From contig JACQWT010000394.1 in NCBI GenBank assembly GCA_016209145.1, positions 1 to 55,286 of the forward strand: DNA of 55,286 nt, written 5' to 3'. The notes beneath the pieces were generated by a model. It was not told the origin of the DNA, searched no databases, and was given only the letters and a program-made list of their open reading frames with translations. Position 1 is the first letter of the stretch. Every line of letters starts with the position of its first letter. This document shows, one piece after another, positions 44,971 to 52,425 of this stretch. A program made the position numbers and the translations under genes. Origin of the DNA: Deltaproteobacteria bacterium. Lineage in GTDB: Bacteria; Myxococcota_A; Polyangia; Polyangiales; Polyangiaceae.

Positions 44971-45022
44971 GACCCCGGAGGGATTCAAACCCACGACATC
45001 CGGAGCCGAAGTCCAGAGCTCT
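44971..45022 (-). tRNA. tRNA-Arg(UCG)-like 3' fragment
   Basis: On the minus strand: an anticodon arm CTGGA-CTTCGGC-TCCGG with anticodon TCG (Arg), a five-base variable region, a T-arm GTGGG-TTTGAAT-CCCTC (one mismatch) and a G/C-rich acceptor-like strand ending GGGGTC. The 5' half is not recognisable: no matching D-arm or acceptor partner (GACCCCG) is found to the right. It is therefore not a functional tRNA, but looks like the remnant left when an element integrates into a tRNA gene. Confidence 0.5.
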
Positions 45023-45065
45023 GCGCCTGCTGTCGCTGCCGTGATCGCGGCCGTACGAAGCGTGC

Positions 45066-45473
45066 TCACCGTAGGCACAACTGTCGCCCGCGTAGTACGG
45101 CGACGACGATGCCGACGACAGACGCCCCAAGAGCACGCCACACGCCGGCTGCTCCTACCTCGAAGAAGAGGAGCACTGCGCGCGACCTGTCGCCAAGCGT
45201 GTCACGCTCGAAATTCGCGACCGCGAGTATCACGGTTGCGGCGACGCCGCCGCTGCATACGGGAAGCACCCAGAGCATCCGCGTCGCCCAATGGGCGAGG
45301 TTCCGGGTGAGACGTGCGCTGTTGGCACCCGCAGGGCCCCTGTTGAAAGGCACGGGATACCCAGATGCCTTCGACACCGCCCCAACGATGTTGAGGAACC
45401 CGAAGAGCCCGATGACAGCCACGAAGGTCGTGAGGTAGACCTGTATCAGCGCGTACGCGGGAAGGTACTCCAT
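45066..45473 (-). CDS. Four-segment membrane protein of unknown function
   Basis: A 135-residue protein with three to four hydrophobic helices (YLTTFVAVIGLFGFLNIVGA, MLWVLPVCSGGVAATVILAV, GVWRALGASVVGIVVAVL) and few charged residues outside. It begins 8 bp after the next gene's stop, so the two form an operon. Codon third positions are less GC-biased than elsewhere in the window, suggesting later acquisition. No family recognised. Confidence 0.55.
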   Translation of the reverse strand: MEYLPAYALIQVYLTTFVAVIGLFGFLNIVGAVSKASGYPVPFNRGPAGANSARLTRNLAHWATRMLWVLPVCSGGVAATVILAVANFERDTLGDRSRAVLLFFEVGAAGVWRALGASVVGIVVAVLRGRQLCLR

Positions 45474-45481
45474 CGTATCGC

Positions 45482-46210
45482 CTAGTCCTGGTTGGCCCCA
45501 AGAGACGCCTCAAGAGCAGCGATCACCTCGGCGTCGGCAGGGCTCGGCCGCCCCTCGGCGTCGAAGCTGAGGAACTGCCCATGCCGCTGGATGCCCTTGA
45601 CGAGGCACTGCCTATCAAGCGGCACCGCCCATTCGTCACACATCAGTTCGAACTGATCGGCGTACTCCTCCGCACAACCAGGGTCACGTTCGATCTCGTG
45701 ATACTCGAGCGGCTTCGTTCCAGGCGACAAGGCATGCCTAGCCTCTACGGTCACGTGCTTGCGATCCCCAACCAAAAAGTGTTGGAAACGCCAGCTCGGC
45801 ACGCCGTCCCCCGGCTCCACGCACTGCACGTCGCTACGATGGGCGTTGCTGATGAGGAAGGCTTCGACGTGCGGGTTTCGAGTGATGGCCTTCAACATGG
45901 CCGTGGCGCGCACGTCGACGTCTGGTCCGAAGAGGAATTGGACCCGAGCCTTCGAGGCGGCGATCTCCCGGGCAAACTCCGGGTGATCCCCGAGTCCCCC
46001 GTGCAGGCAACCGCTGAAGATCAGAGCTTCCTCGTTCGTATGCTTGAGGAGGTTGTCACGGAGCAATCCCTCAAGTCCTACGACACGCCGACGGGTTGGC
46101 CAAGGCAGTTGCCCCTTGATGAGGTCGCGGATGACCCACGCGACCATCATCAAGGACACGATGATCCCGAAGATCAGTGCAAATTCGGTCATGGCATCGG
46201 CCGTCCACAT
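45482..46210 (-). CDS. Membrane-anchored protein of unknown function (weak PLD-like features)
   Basis: A 242-residue protein from ATG 46210, which has GGAAGG six bases upstream. One N-terminal membrane helix (FALIFGIIVSLMMVAWVI) is followed by a soluble domain: RVQFLFGPDVDVRATAM, NPHVEAFLISNA and FQHFLVGDRKHVTVEARH resemble one half of a phospholipase-D-like fold, but no HxKxxxxD motif is present. It is clearly less GC-rich than its neighbours. With the small membrane protein downstream it forms a two-gene cassette next to the tRNA fragment and the CRISPR-associated genes; a defence role is only a guess. Confidence 0.55.
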   Translation of the reverse strand: MWTADAMTEFALIFGIIVSLMMVAWVIRDLIKGQLPWPTRRRVVGLEGLLRDNLLKHTNEEALIFSGCLHGGLGDHPEFAREIAASKARVQFLFGPDVDVRATAMLKAITRNPHVEAFLISNAHRSDVQCVEPGDGVPSWRFQHFLVGDRKHVTVEARHALSPGTKPLEYHEIERDPGCAEEYADQFELMCDEWAVPLDRQCLVKGIQRHGQFLSFDAEGRPSPADAEVIAALEASLGANQD

Positions 46211-46500
46211 CGGTTGCCTTCCAAGCACAACCGGGACCGTCCGTCAAGTCCTTGCTGCTCCTCGGCAGCGGCGGGGCGTCTCGGGAACTGGGCCGGCTGC
46301 GCGCCCGCGACGCCGGCGAGCCGGGGGTACTCCCGGAACGCGACGAGCTCGAAGCGCGTGCGGATCTTGCCGGCCTCGTGACCCTCCCGCGGCCACACGT
46401 AGGTCGTCTCGCGGTACCCGTCCTCGATCTGCGCGCGGTGCGCAGACCGCGGCGCTCTCCAGTCGGTGGACGGGGCGTTCCGCGAGCTGCTCGCGGCCTA
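46189..46500 (-). pseudogene. Unidentified gene fragment
   Basis: A minus-strand frame (DGYRETTYVWPREGHEAG, KIRTRFELVAFREYPRLAGV) reads like real protein with no start codon near its 5' end around 46445-46500, where it runs into an opposing plus-strand frame. Probably the C-terminal remnant of a gene. Not identified. Confidence 0.3.
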
Positions 46501-46789
46501 CGAGGACGCGGGCAAGAGCGTGTTCGCCTGGGCGCTCGCCAACCCGTCGCGCTCCGGGCCACGCTGCGTCGCGTTTCGCACCCCGCGGGGCGAGGCGCGG
46601 CTTGCGGCCATCGACGGCCGGCGGGTGAAGGCCGCCGGAAGGCTGGATCCGTCGAGCGGAACCGTGGAGCTGCTCACCTGCTATCGGGTGGATCGCAACC
46701 GGCCGCTCAAGTCGCACTGGCTCGAACTGTGCCGGGAGCGGGCCGGCCACAAGCGGATCGGGACGGCCATCGAGATCGGACTCGCGTGA
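46466..46789 (+). CDS. Unidentified ORF, probably 5'-truncated
   Basis: A 107-residue frame from GTG 46466 (AYEDAGKSVFAWALANPSRS, then CVAFRTPRGEARLAAIDGRR, HWLELCRERAGHKRIG). Codon use looks genuine; no ribosome-binding site is seen, so the N-terminus may be lost. It ends 57 bp before the frameshifted gene and is probably the first member of the plus-strand CRISPR-associated series. No family recognised. Confidence 0.4.
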   Translation: MDGAFRELLAAYEDAGKSVFAWALANPSRSGPRCVAFRTPRGEARLAAIDGRRVKAAGRLDPSSGTVELLTCYRVDRNRPLKSHWLELCRERAGHKRIGTAIEIGLA

Positions 46790-46845
46790 GCGGGACGGCC
46801 AACGGACACGGCAACCGCCGGAGCACTTGGGAGAGGACCTGGGAG

Positions 46846-48020
46846 ATGTGGCAACCGGACGACACGCTGCTCGCCGAGACCAGGGCGACCCTTGACGAGC
46901 AGCTCCGCAGCCTGTCGCAGGCCGACTGCCCGCCCGGCCCGGCGGCCCGCGAGGCGGCGCGGGGCGCCCTCGAGGCCGCCGGCACGCTTGCGTTTCTCGG
47001 TCTGGCGGACGAGGCGCAGCGCGCGCTGGCAGGAGCCGGCGTGCCGTTCGCGCGCGCGGCGCGGGAGCTGGTCGAGGGCCTCGACTCCGAGCCGCTCGAC
47101 CGGGCGCTCGGCGAGCTGCTCGAGCTCGCCCCCGAGCTCCAGCTCGCGTCGGACGACGAGCTCCCGGAGATCGAGGAGCGGATCGTGGACGCGCTCGGCG
47201 CGCGCGATGCGATGGAGCTCCTGCTCGCGGGCGCGGGCCTGATGCCGGGCGCCGCGCCCGCGCTCGGGGCCGACATCGAGTCCTCGATCGTGGCGTTCGA
47301 CGAGCTGCTGGCGCGCTCTGGCGGCTCGTGCCGCTCGGCTCGCGGCGCGCCGCCCGAGCGGCGTGGGCCGCGCCCGCGATGCGGCCGCGACTGTGGTGGT
47401 GGCACCGGGGCTCGGACCTGCCCCACACGGCGCTGTCCGATCTCGGCACGGCCGCGCAGCTCATCCGCATCTTCCCCGAGGCAAGGGAGGAGCTCGCGAG
47501 GCTGGTGCAGGCCGAGCGCGACCTCGATGCCCTCGTAAGGACGCCGCCGCGCGTGGCGACGGGCGGCGAGAAGGCAGGCCATGTGATCGCGCTGGTCGAG
47601 CTCGCGCTCCGCGACCTGCCCGCCAACGACCGCGGGCGCTTCGCCCGGCCTCTGCCCGTGCCCGAGCACCAGCCCCAGTTTGCAGCCGCGGCCCCCCAGA
47701 GCGCCGGGCCCATGACGGCGGAGTGGAGGGCGCTTGCAGGCAAGTGGTACGCCGAGATCGAGTGGCCTGCGCCTCCGGACGACGCGGCCGAGCGCGAGGT
47801 GGTGCTCGTGGTCTACGACGCGCCTGAGGATGCGGTGAGCGCGGTGCTGCTCGGCCTGGTCCGCACGCTCGACGGAAGCGGGACCCGGCGCCGGGCGCGC
47901 TTCCGGATCGGAGAGCTCCGCGCCCGGCGCGCGCAGGAGCTTGGCGGCCTCGTGCTTCTCGTGGGCGATCCGCCGTACGTCGAGCTCGGCGCGCTCCATG
48001 ACAAGGCCGTGCCGGGTTGA
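46846..48020 (+). pseudogene. Unknown CRISPR-neighbourhood protein, frameshifted
   Basis: ATG 46846 opens a helical N-terminal part (LLAETRATLDEQLRSLS, DELPEIEERIVDALGARD) that runs in one frame to about 47320 (VAFDELLARSGG). A second frame then continues (RPRLWWWHRGSDLPHTALSD, FPEAREELARLVQAERD) and ends with a beta-rich domain (REVVLVVYDAPEDAVSAVLL, LGGLVLLVGDPPYVELGAL). Both parts have coding character and abut, so I read one gene of about 390 codons with a single-base change. It ends 10 bp before the Lon-like protease gene. I cannot name the family. By analogy with CRISPR-Lon systems it is a candidate partner or substrate, which is speculation. Confidence 0.45.
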
Positions 48021-48030
48021 GGGCGCTCTG

Positions 48031-48864
48031 GTGTCCAAGACCATCACGCGAGAGAGGTTGTGCCAACGGAGTTCCGGGGGATTGCGCGAGCTCGCCGACT
48101 GGCTCGGCCAAGCGCTCGCGGGCTACTGGCTCAAGACCGAGCTCCGTACCGAGCTTGGGATCGCGACGCCGAAGCCGTGGGCAGGGCGGCACGGTGCGGC
48201 GGTGGCGCTCTTCGCGCCGACGGAGCAGGTGGATGGTCTCGCGGAAGGGCTCCCGCTACCAATGCAATGGCGACGAGAAGCCGCCGACTCCGACATGGTC
48301 CCGGCCGGGCTGAGCACCGTCGCCGAAAGCGTCCGCCGGGAGCTCGGGATCGATGGCTGGGGCCTCGCGCTCGCCCGCGACCTCGACGACTACGACCTCT
48401 CCGAGCTGCCGCTTGCCGCGGAGTCGGCGTGGGCGGCGCTCGCTGCGGCGCTCGTGGTGGCTTGCGAGGGCGGCGCGGTGCGGCCGTGGGTATTCGCGAC
48501 CGGAGCGTGGGACGGTCACGGGATCGCGCGCGTAGAGCACATCAAGGCGAAGCTCGCGGCAGTGCGGAGCCTCGGCTGGGCGCCCGAGGGGCAGCGTCCC
48601 GTGCTGTGGGTGCCGGCCGGGAACTACGACGAGGCGCGGGCGGCTATCACGGACGAGGTCGAGCTGAAGTCCTATCCCGCGGGCGAGACGAAGGCTCGCC
48701 AAGCGCTCAGCGAGCACTTGTACAGCATCGAGGTGCCCCCGACCACGGACGAGCCGCTCGCGCGGCGGCGTGACTACGCCAATCGACCGTACTCTGCCGT
48801 TCCCGGTGTTCCGCGATGGCCGCGCGCTGTGGTTGCCGTTCGGAGGGGCAGGGGCTGGCCATGA
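48031..48864 (+). CDS. Lon-like Ser-Lys protease, CRISPR-neighbourhood
   Basis: About 277 residues from GTG 48031. Residues 105-210 match the Lon proteolytic fold: a strand GWGLALARDLDD, then ELPLAAESAWAALAAALVVA with the candidate nucleophile Ser132 at the place of the Lon PSAG motif, RPWVFATGAW at the place of the MTGEI strand, and VEHIKAKLAAVRSLG with Lys172 at the place of GG(L/I)KEKLLAA. The Ser-Lys gap of about 40 residues is close to that of Lon (S679/K722 in E. coli). No AAA+ ATPase and no CARF or SAVED domain are attached. The ORF ends ATGA with csm5, but its last 30 codons look out of frame. Protease-type effectors are known in type III systems (CalpL). Confidence 0.6.
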   Translation: MSKTITRERLCQRSSGGLRELADWLGQALAGYWLKTELRTELGIATPKPWAGRHGAAVALFAPTEQVDGLAEGLPLPMQWRREAADSDMVPAGLSTVAESVRRELGIDGWGLALARDLDDYDLSELPLAAESAWAALAAALVVACEGGAVRPWVFATGAWDGHGIARVEHIKAKLAAVRSLGWAPEGQRPVLWVPAGNYDEARAAITDEVELKSYPAGETKARQALSEHLYSIEVPPTTDEPLARRRDYANRPYSAVPGVPRWPRAVVAVRRGRGWP

Positions 48865-48868
48865 GTGA
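48770..48868 (+). other. Frame-switched coding tail between Lon-like gene and csm5
   Basis: In the +2 frame this reads TPIDRTLPFPVFRDGRALWL then PFGGAGAGHE and stop, with natural composition and G/C third positions, whereas the Lon-like frame loses coding character here. It is either the true end of the Lon-like protein after a frameshift or the last 30 residues of a deleted gene that once preceded csm5, for example csm4. It overlaps the csm5 start by 8 bp. Confidence 0.4.
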
Positions 48869-49430
48869 AAGGCGTCTGTACGTCCTCGAGGTGCTGACCC
48901 CGGTTCACGTGGGCTCGGGCATGCTGCTCCCGTCGAGCGAGGTTGCGTACGACGAGCGGGAGAACCGAAGCCACGTGCTCGACCTGGACGCAGCCCTGGA
49001 CGCGATCGGTCCTGAGGGCTTCCAGAGTGCCAAGGTCCCAGGGCCGAACGAGCTCCTGGCGCTGCTCCGGCGCCGCGGTGTCGCGCTGGACGCGGTGTGC
49101 TGGGAGTCCCTGAAGGGCCGCTTCACGGCAAGGGATCTGCGCCTGTGTGTGCGCGATGGGCGCGGGTGCCCCATTATCCCGGGCAGCTCCCTCAAGGGCG
49201 CGCTGCGCACGGCGGTGTTGGCGGGGCTCGCCTGGGACGCTGAGCGAGCGACGCGGACCGAGCGGGGTGAGGCAGCCGTGGGCCGCGCGCTGGCGTCGGG
49301 CGCCGCCGGGCCCTTCGAGACCGCCCTGCTCCGCCCCGACCTGCCAGAGCGGGGACAGCAGAGGCTCGACCCGCACCACGACCCTTTCAGGCTGCTCGCT
49401 GTCACTGACGCGACCTTCTCGTGCCGCGCG
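48861..49430 (+). pseudogene. csm5: Csm5-like RAMP protein, N-terminal part
   Basis: ATG 48861 gives a RAMP start: RLYVLEVLTPVHVGSGMLLP is the typical Csm5 first strand and Gly-His loop, followed by VLDLDAALDAI, and near residue 105 the glycine-rich RAMP loop PIIPGSSLKGALRTAVLAGL. DPFRLLAVTDATF near residue 185 is the expected LRVSDA strand. The similarity then ends and the frame changes near 49430, so only about half of the usual 350-450 residues is present. Csm5 caps the type III-A interference complex and recruits nucleases; this copy is unlikely to work. Other csm genes and cas10 are not in the window. Confidence 0.75.
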
Positions 49431-49713
49431 ACACGAGGAACCCGACATCGCGTCCGGCATCCCGCTCCGAGCCGCCCGCGCGGCGGCGCAGACGCCGGCG
49501 GCCCGCATCATGGCGGAGCTCGCGGTGCTCAGGTCGCACGAGCTCGCGGGCCGGCTGAAGGACATCTGGGACCGCGCCTCCAGGCAGTGCGAGGATCCGG
49601 CGGATCGGCGCAAGGCGGCCGAGGCAATCCGAGACCGAATGCGGGAGGCGAACCTGCTCAAGAAGTGGAAGGACAAGGCATGGGTCGCCGAGTTGCTCGC
49701 CGTGCTCTCGTGA
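49431..49713 (+). pseudogene. C-terminal fragment fused behind csm5
   Basis: In a different frame from the csm5 start: PDIASGIPLRAARAAAQTPA, then HELAGRLKDIWDRASRQCED, AAEAIRDRMREANLLKKWKD and a stop at 49713. It is strongly helical and charged, unlike a RAMP C-terminus. It is either the rest of csm5 after a frameshift or, more likely, the tail of another lost gene joined by deletion. Confidence 0.4.
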
Positions 49714-49854
49714 TTCCTGGCACGCCCGCCGCGAAGGCCGGGACGCGGGATTCAAGGGCGGCGCAGAGGGGCGTCTACAGGTGACTGCCCGGTCGGCACG
49801 TAGAGGCCAGCCAAGGCGCGGCCGCCCCCCGGCTGAACGATGGAGGATCAAGAC

Positions 49855-50676
49855 ATGGCTAGCAACGTTCACGTAGTAAGCTGCGGCACGAGCCCCCTCA
49901 GTTGGCTCACGCGCACCGACCTGTGCCTGTCTGACGGCACGCCCTTCAAGGAGTTCGCCCGCAAGCAGGACGATCTCGCGCGCCGCCTCGGCGAGGACCG
50001 GGAGGCGAACGCGCGCGCCGAGCGGGCCGTGCACGACAAGCCGCGCGAGGCGTCGGCGGAGATCCACGCCCTTTGGGAGTACCTCGAGCGGCGCGAGGTC
50101 GACTGGGCCTACCTCGTGACCACCGAGACGCGGGCTTCGCAGTGCGCGGCCGCGTGGATCCGGAGCTACCTCGCGCGCGAGGCGAAGGTGGCCCGGGTCG
50201 ATCTCGGCACCAAGTTCGTGGGCTACGAGGCTTCCGACGACGACGACAACGACAACGGACGCCTGGCGGACTTCGCCGCGCGCCTCCAGTTGCTGCGCGA
50301 TCGCACGATGCGTTTCGTGGAGCAGCGCAAGGCCGCGGGGGATCGCGTCTTCATCGCCGCGCAGGGCGGCTACAAGCCGGAGACGGGCATCATGATGCTG
50401 GTCGGCGCCGACACCGGCACGCCCGTCTACTACCTGCACGAGGAGATGCGCCGGACGGTCACGCTCCCGGTCCTGCGCTACCGCGGCGATGTCGGCTGGC
50501 TGCGCGAGCTGATTGGTGAGGGCGCGTCCGGTCCCGCGCTCGCGGAGCTCAAGCGGGAACATGGTGCCGAGCTCGAGGAGGCCATTCGCTGCTACGCCGT
50601 CGAGGCTCGACGCGACGACACCGGGGCCGTGGTGCGCGCGAAGCTCACCGCCTACGGCAAGTCGCTCGTGCCCTAG
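49855..50676 (+). CDS. APE2256-type CARF-domain protein (TIGR02619-like)
   Basis: A 273-residue protein; ATG 49855 has GGAGG eight bases upstream, better than ATG 49840. The N-terminal NVHVVSCGTSPLSWL is the first CARF strand with its nucleotide-binding loop; LVTTETRASQCAAAW and VFIAAQGGYKPETGIMMLVGAD are the later ligand-loop motifs of the APE2256/PF09651 family. The family includes ring nucleases and CARF sensors of cyclic oligoadenylate made by Cas10. Residues 200-273 form a short helical tail without a HEPN RxxxxH motif, so it is either a ring nuclease that degrades the second messenger or a sensor subunit. It appears intact. Converges with the HNH fragment. Confidence 0.8.
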   Translation: MASNVHVVSCGTSPLSWLTRTDLCLSDGTPFKEFARKQDDLARRLGEDREANARAERAVHDKPREASAEIHALWEYLERREVDWAYLVTTETRASQCAAAWIRSYLAREAKVARVDLGTKFVGYEASDDDDNDNGRLADFAARLQLLRDRTMRFVEQRKAAGDRVFIAAQGGYKPETGIMMLVGADTGTPVYYLHEEMRRTVTLPVLRYRGDVGWLRELIGEGASGPALAELKREHGAELEEAIRCYAVEARRDDTGAVVRAKLTAYGKSLVP

Positions 50677-51500
50677 AACGCCGGGGCCCACGCGCCCGGC
50701 CCACGCGGCGCGGTCGCTCCCGCCAGCCCCGCCAGCCCCGCGGCCGCCGCCGTCACCGCCCGCCCTGCCGCCTCGTAGCCCCACGCCGTCCTGCGCACTT
50801 GGCCTCCGAGCTCGAGCTCCAGGAGCGCGGCCGAGACGGCGCCCGCGGGCAGGCCGGTCGCCTGGCACAGCCCATCAGTGTGCCAGCCACCGCGGCCGCC
50901 CATGGCCCCCAGCACCGCGCTGGCCTCGGCCGACAACGCTCCCGGCCATGACCCACCTTGGGTCATCGGCCCCGCGCCGCCGGCCAGCGGGTCGACCAGC
51001 AGCACCCCAGCCGCGTCGTAGAACCGCAGCTCGCCGTCGGCGTCGCCCTCGATGCGGAGCTTGCCCTCGTGCAGCAGGGCATGGTGCGTTGAGCACAAGC
51101 AGACGCACCCAGCCCGCGAGTGCTCCCCGCCCAGGGCCTGGGGCCGGATGTGATGCACTTCGACGTAGCGCCGCCGGGTGCAGCCAGGTGCCCGGCAACG
51201 GCACCGGTCCCGCAGCTTGACCGCCCGGCGCACCGCCGCCGGCAACTGTCCGCCACGCTGCACCACCCGGCCATCGGTCTCAAGGTCGCGCACCCGCGCG
51301 CCGCAGCCGAGCCGCGCCGCCGCCTCCGGAGCGAGCTCCACCGCGCCCGCGCCCGTCTCCAGCTCGGTCTGGCCGCACTGCCGGCATTCGTAGAGCACCA
51401 CCGTACGCTCCGGCTCCGCCGCCCCCTCGGCGCCCTCGGCCTGGTGCGCCAGGGCCTCGCGTGCCACCTCTCGCTCGTCACGGGCGCGCGGGCGGATCTG
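50673..51500 (-). pseudogene. HNH endonuclease, 5'-truncated
   Basis: The minus-strand frame encodes the C-terminal part of a myxobacterial HNH protein: VVLYECRQCGQTELETGAG, then RRAVKLRDRCRCRAPGC, RRRYVEVHHIRPQALGGEHS, CLCSTHHALLHEGKLRIEGD, with Cys pairs and the HNH His residues. Such proteins normally have some 250-300 residues before this. Upstream the frame dissolves at about 51490-51500, exactly where the Csm6-like HEPN sequence begins on the other strand. The 3' end overlaps the CARF gene stop by four bases. These HNH proteins are often multi-copy and may spread as mobile genes. Confidence 0.65.
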
Positions 51501-52316
51501 GTGCGCGTGAGCGGCGGCGCCGAGCGCGCGTGCCTGGTGGACGACAGCCCCCTGCGGGCGCGCTGGCTCCTCGGCGAGGCGGACCGCGCCTGGCGCAGGT
51601 TCGGCTACGCGGAGGCGGCCGCGCTGCTCGAGCAGTGCCGCCGCCAGGATGCAGCCGTCGACCGGGCCCTGCTCCTGAGCCGCGGCTTCGCGGCCTGGGA
51701 CCGGTTCGACCACGAGGAGGCGTACCAGAAGCTCCGGGAAGCAGCGGGTGGGGGGCTGCCCGAGTGGGTTCTGCCGGCACTCGGCGAGCTGCGGCGCGGC
51801 CGCGAGCAGGCCACCGAGAGGTCGGACGCGTACCGGCTCTGGGATCTGTGGCTCACGGCCTGCCGCCGCGCGGAGGCACAAGCCTACGATGTCGGTGTGC
51901 TCCTGCTCTACCGGTGCCTGGAGGCCATGGCGCAGTGGACCTTGCGCTGGCACCACCACGTCGACACGGGCGACGTGGCGCGCGACGAGGCCGAGCGGGT
52001 CGGCATCGCCGACCTGACCGCCCCCGACCACCACGGGCGGCTCGTCATGTCCATGCACAAGGCATGGAGCGCCGTTGCCCGGCTGGGCGGACCGCTTGCC
52101 GAGGTCGGAGCGAGGACCGACGAGCGCAGGCGGGATTTCGCCGACAGGCGCAACCACTCGCTGCTTGCGCACGGTGAGACGCCCCTTCGCGAGGAGCACT
52201 TCCGCAGCGCCCGCGAGCTCCTGGAGCGCGAGGCCATGGGACACTTCCGCAAGGTGGCGTTCAAGGGTCGCGAGCCGTACCCGCAGCTTCCCACGGCGAT
52301 CCCGCCCGTGCGGTGA
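51487..52316 (+). pseudogene. Csm6/TIGR02710-like HEPN protein lacking its CARF half
   Basis: The plus-strand frame from about 51487 has the middle and C-terminal layout of TIGR02710/Csm6-like proteins: RARWLLGEADRAWRRFGYAE, then LTACRRAEAQAYDVGVLLLY followed by RCLEAMAQWTLRW, and the HEPN active site RRNHSLLAHG (R-x4-6-H) near the end. Full-length relatives carry an N-terminal CARF domain of 150-200 residues, which is missing because the sequence turns into the opposing HNH gene. The RNase part could still fold, but without a start codon or CARF it is probably not controlled or not expressed. The longer track ORF upstream is shadow. Confidence 0.65.
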
Positions 52317-52425
52317 CGGCCAGTGCCGGCTCGCCGGGCTCCCCCGGGGCGCTCGCCCGGCCGCCTGTCAGGATCCGGGCGCCTGCTGCGTCTCCTCTGT
52401 GGAACAGCAGAGCGGAGGCAGCAAG

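Noticed and set aside
44971-45022. Intact tRNA gene
   Set aside because: Anticodon and T-arms are good but no D-arm or 5' acceptor strand pairs with the 3' end.
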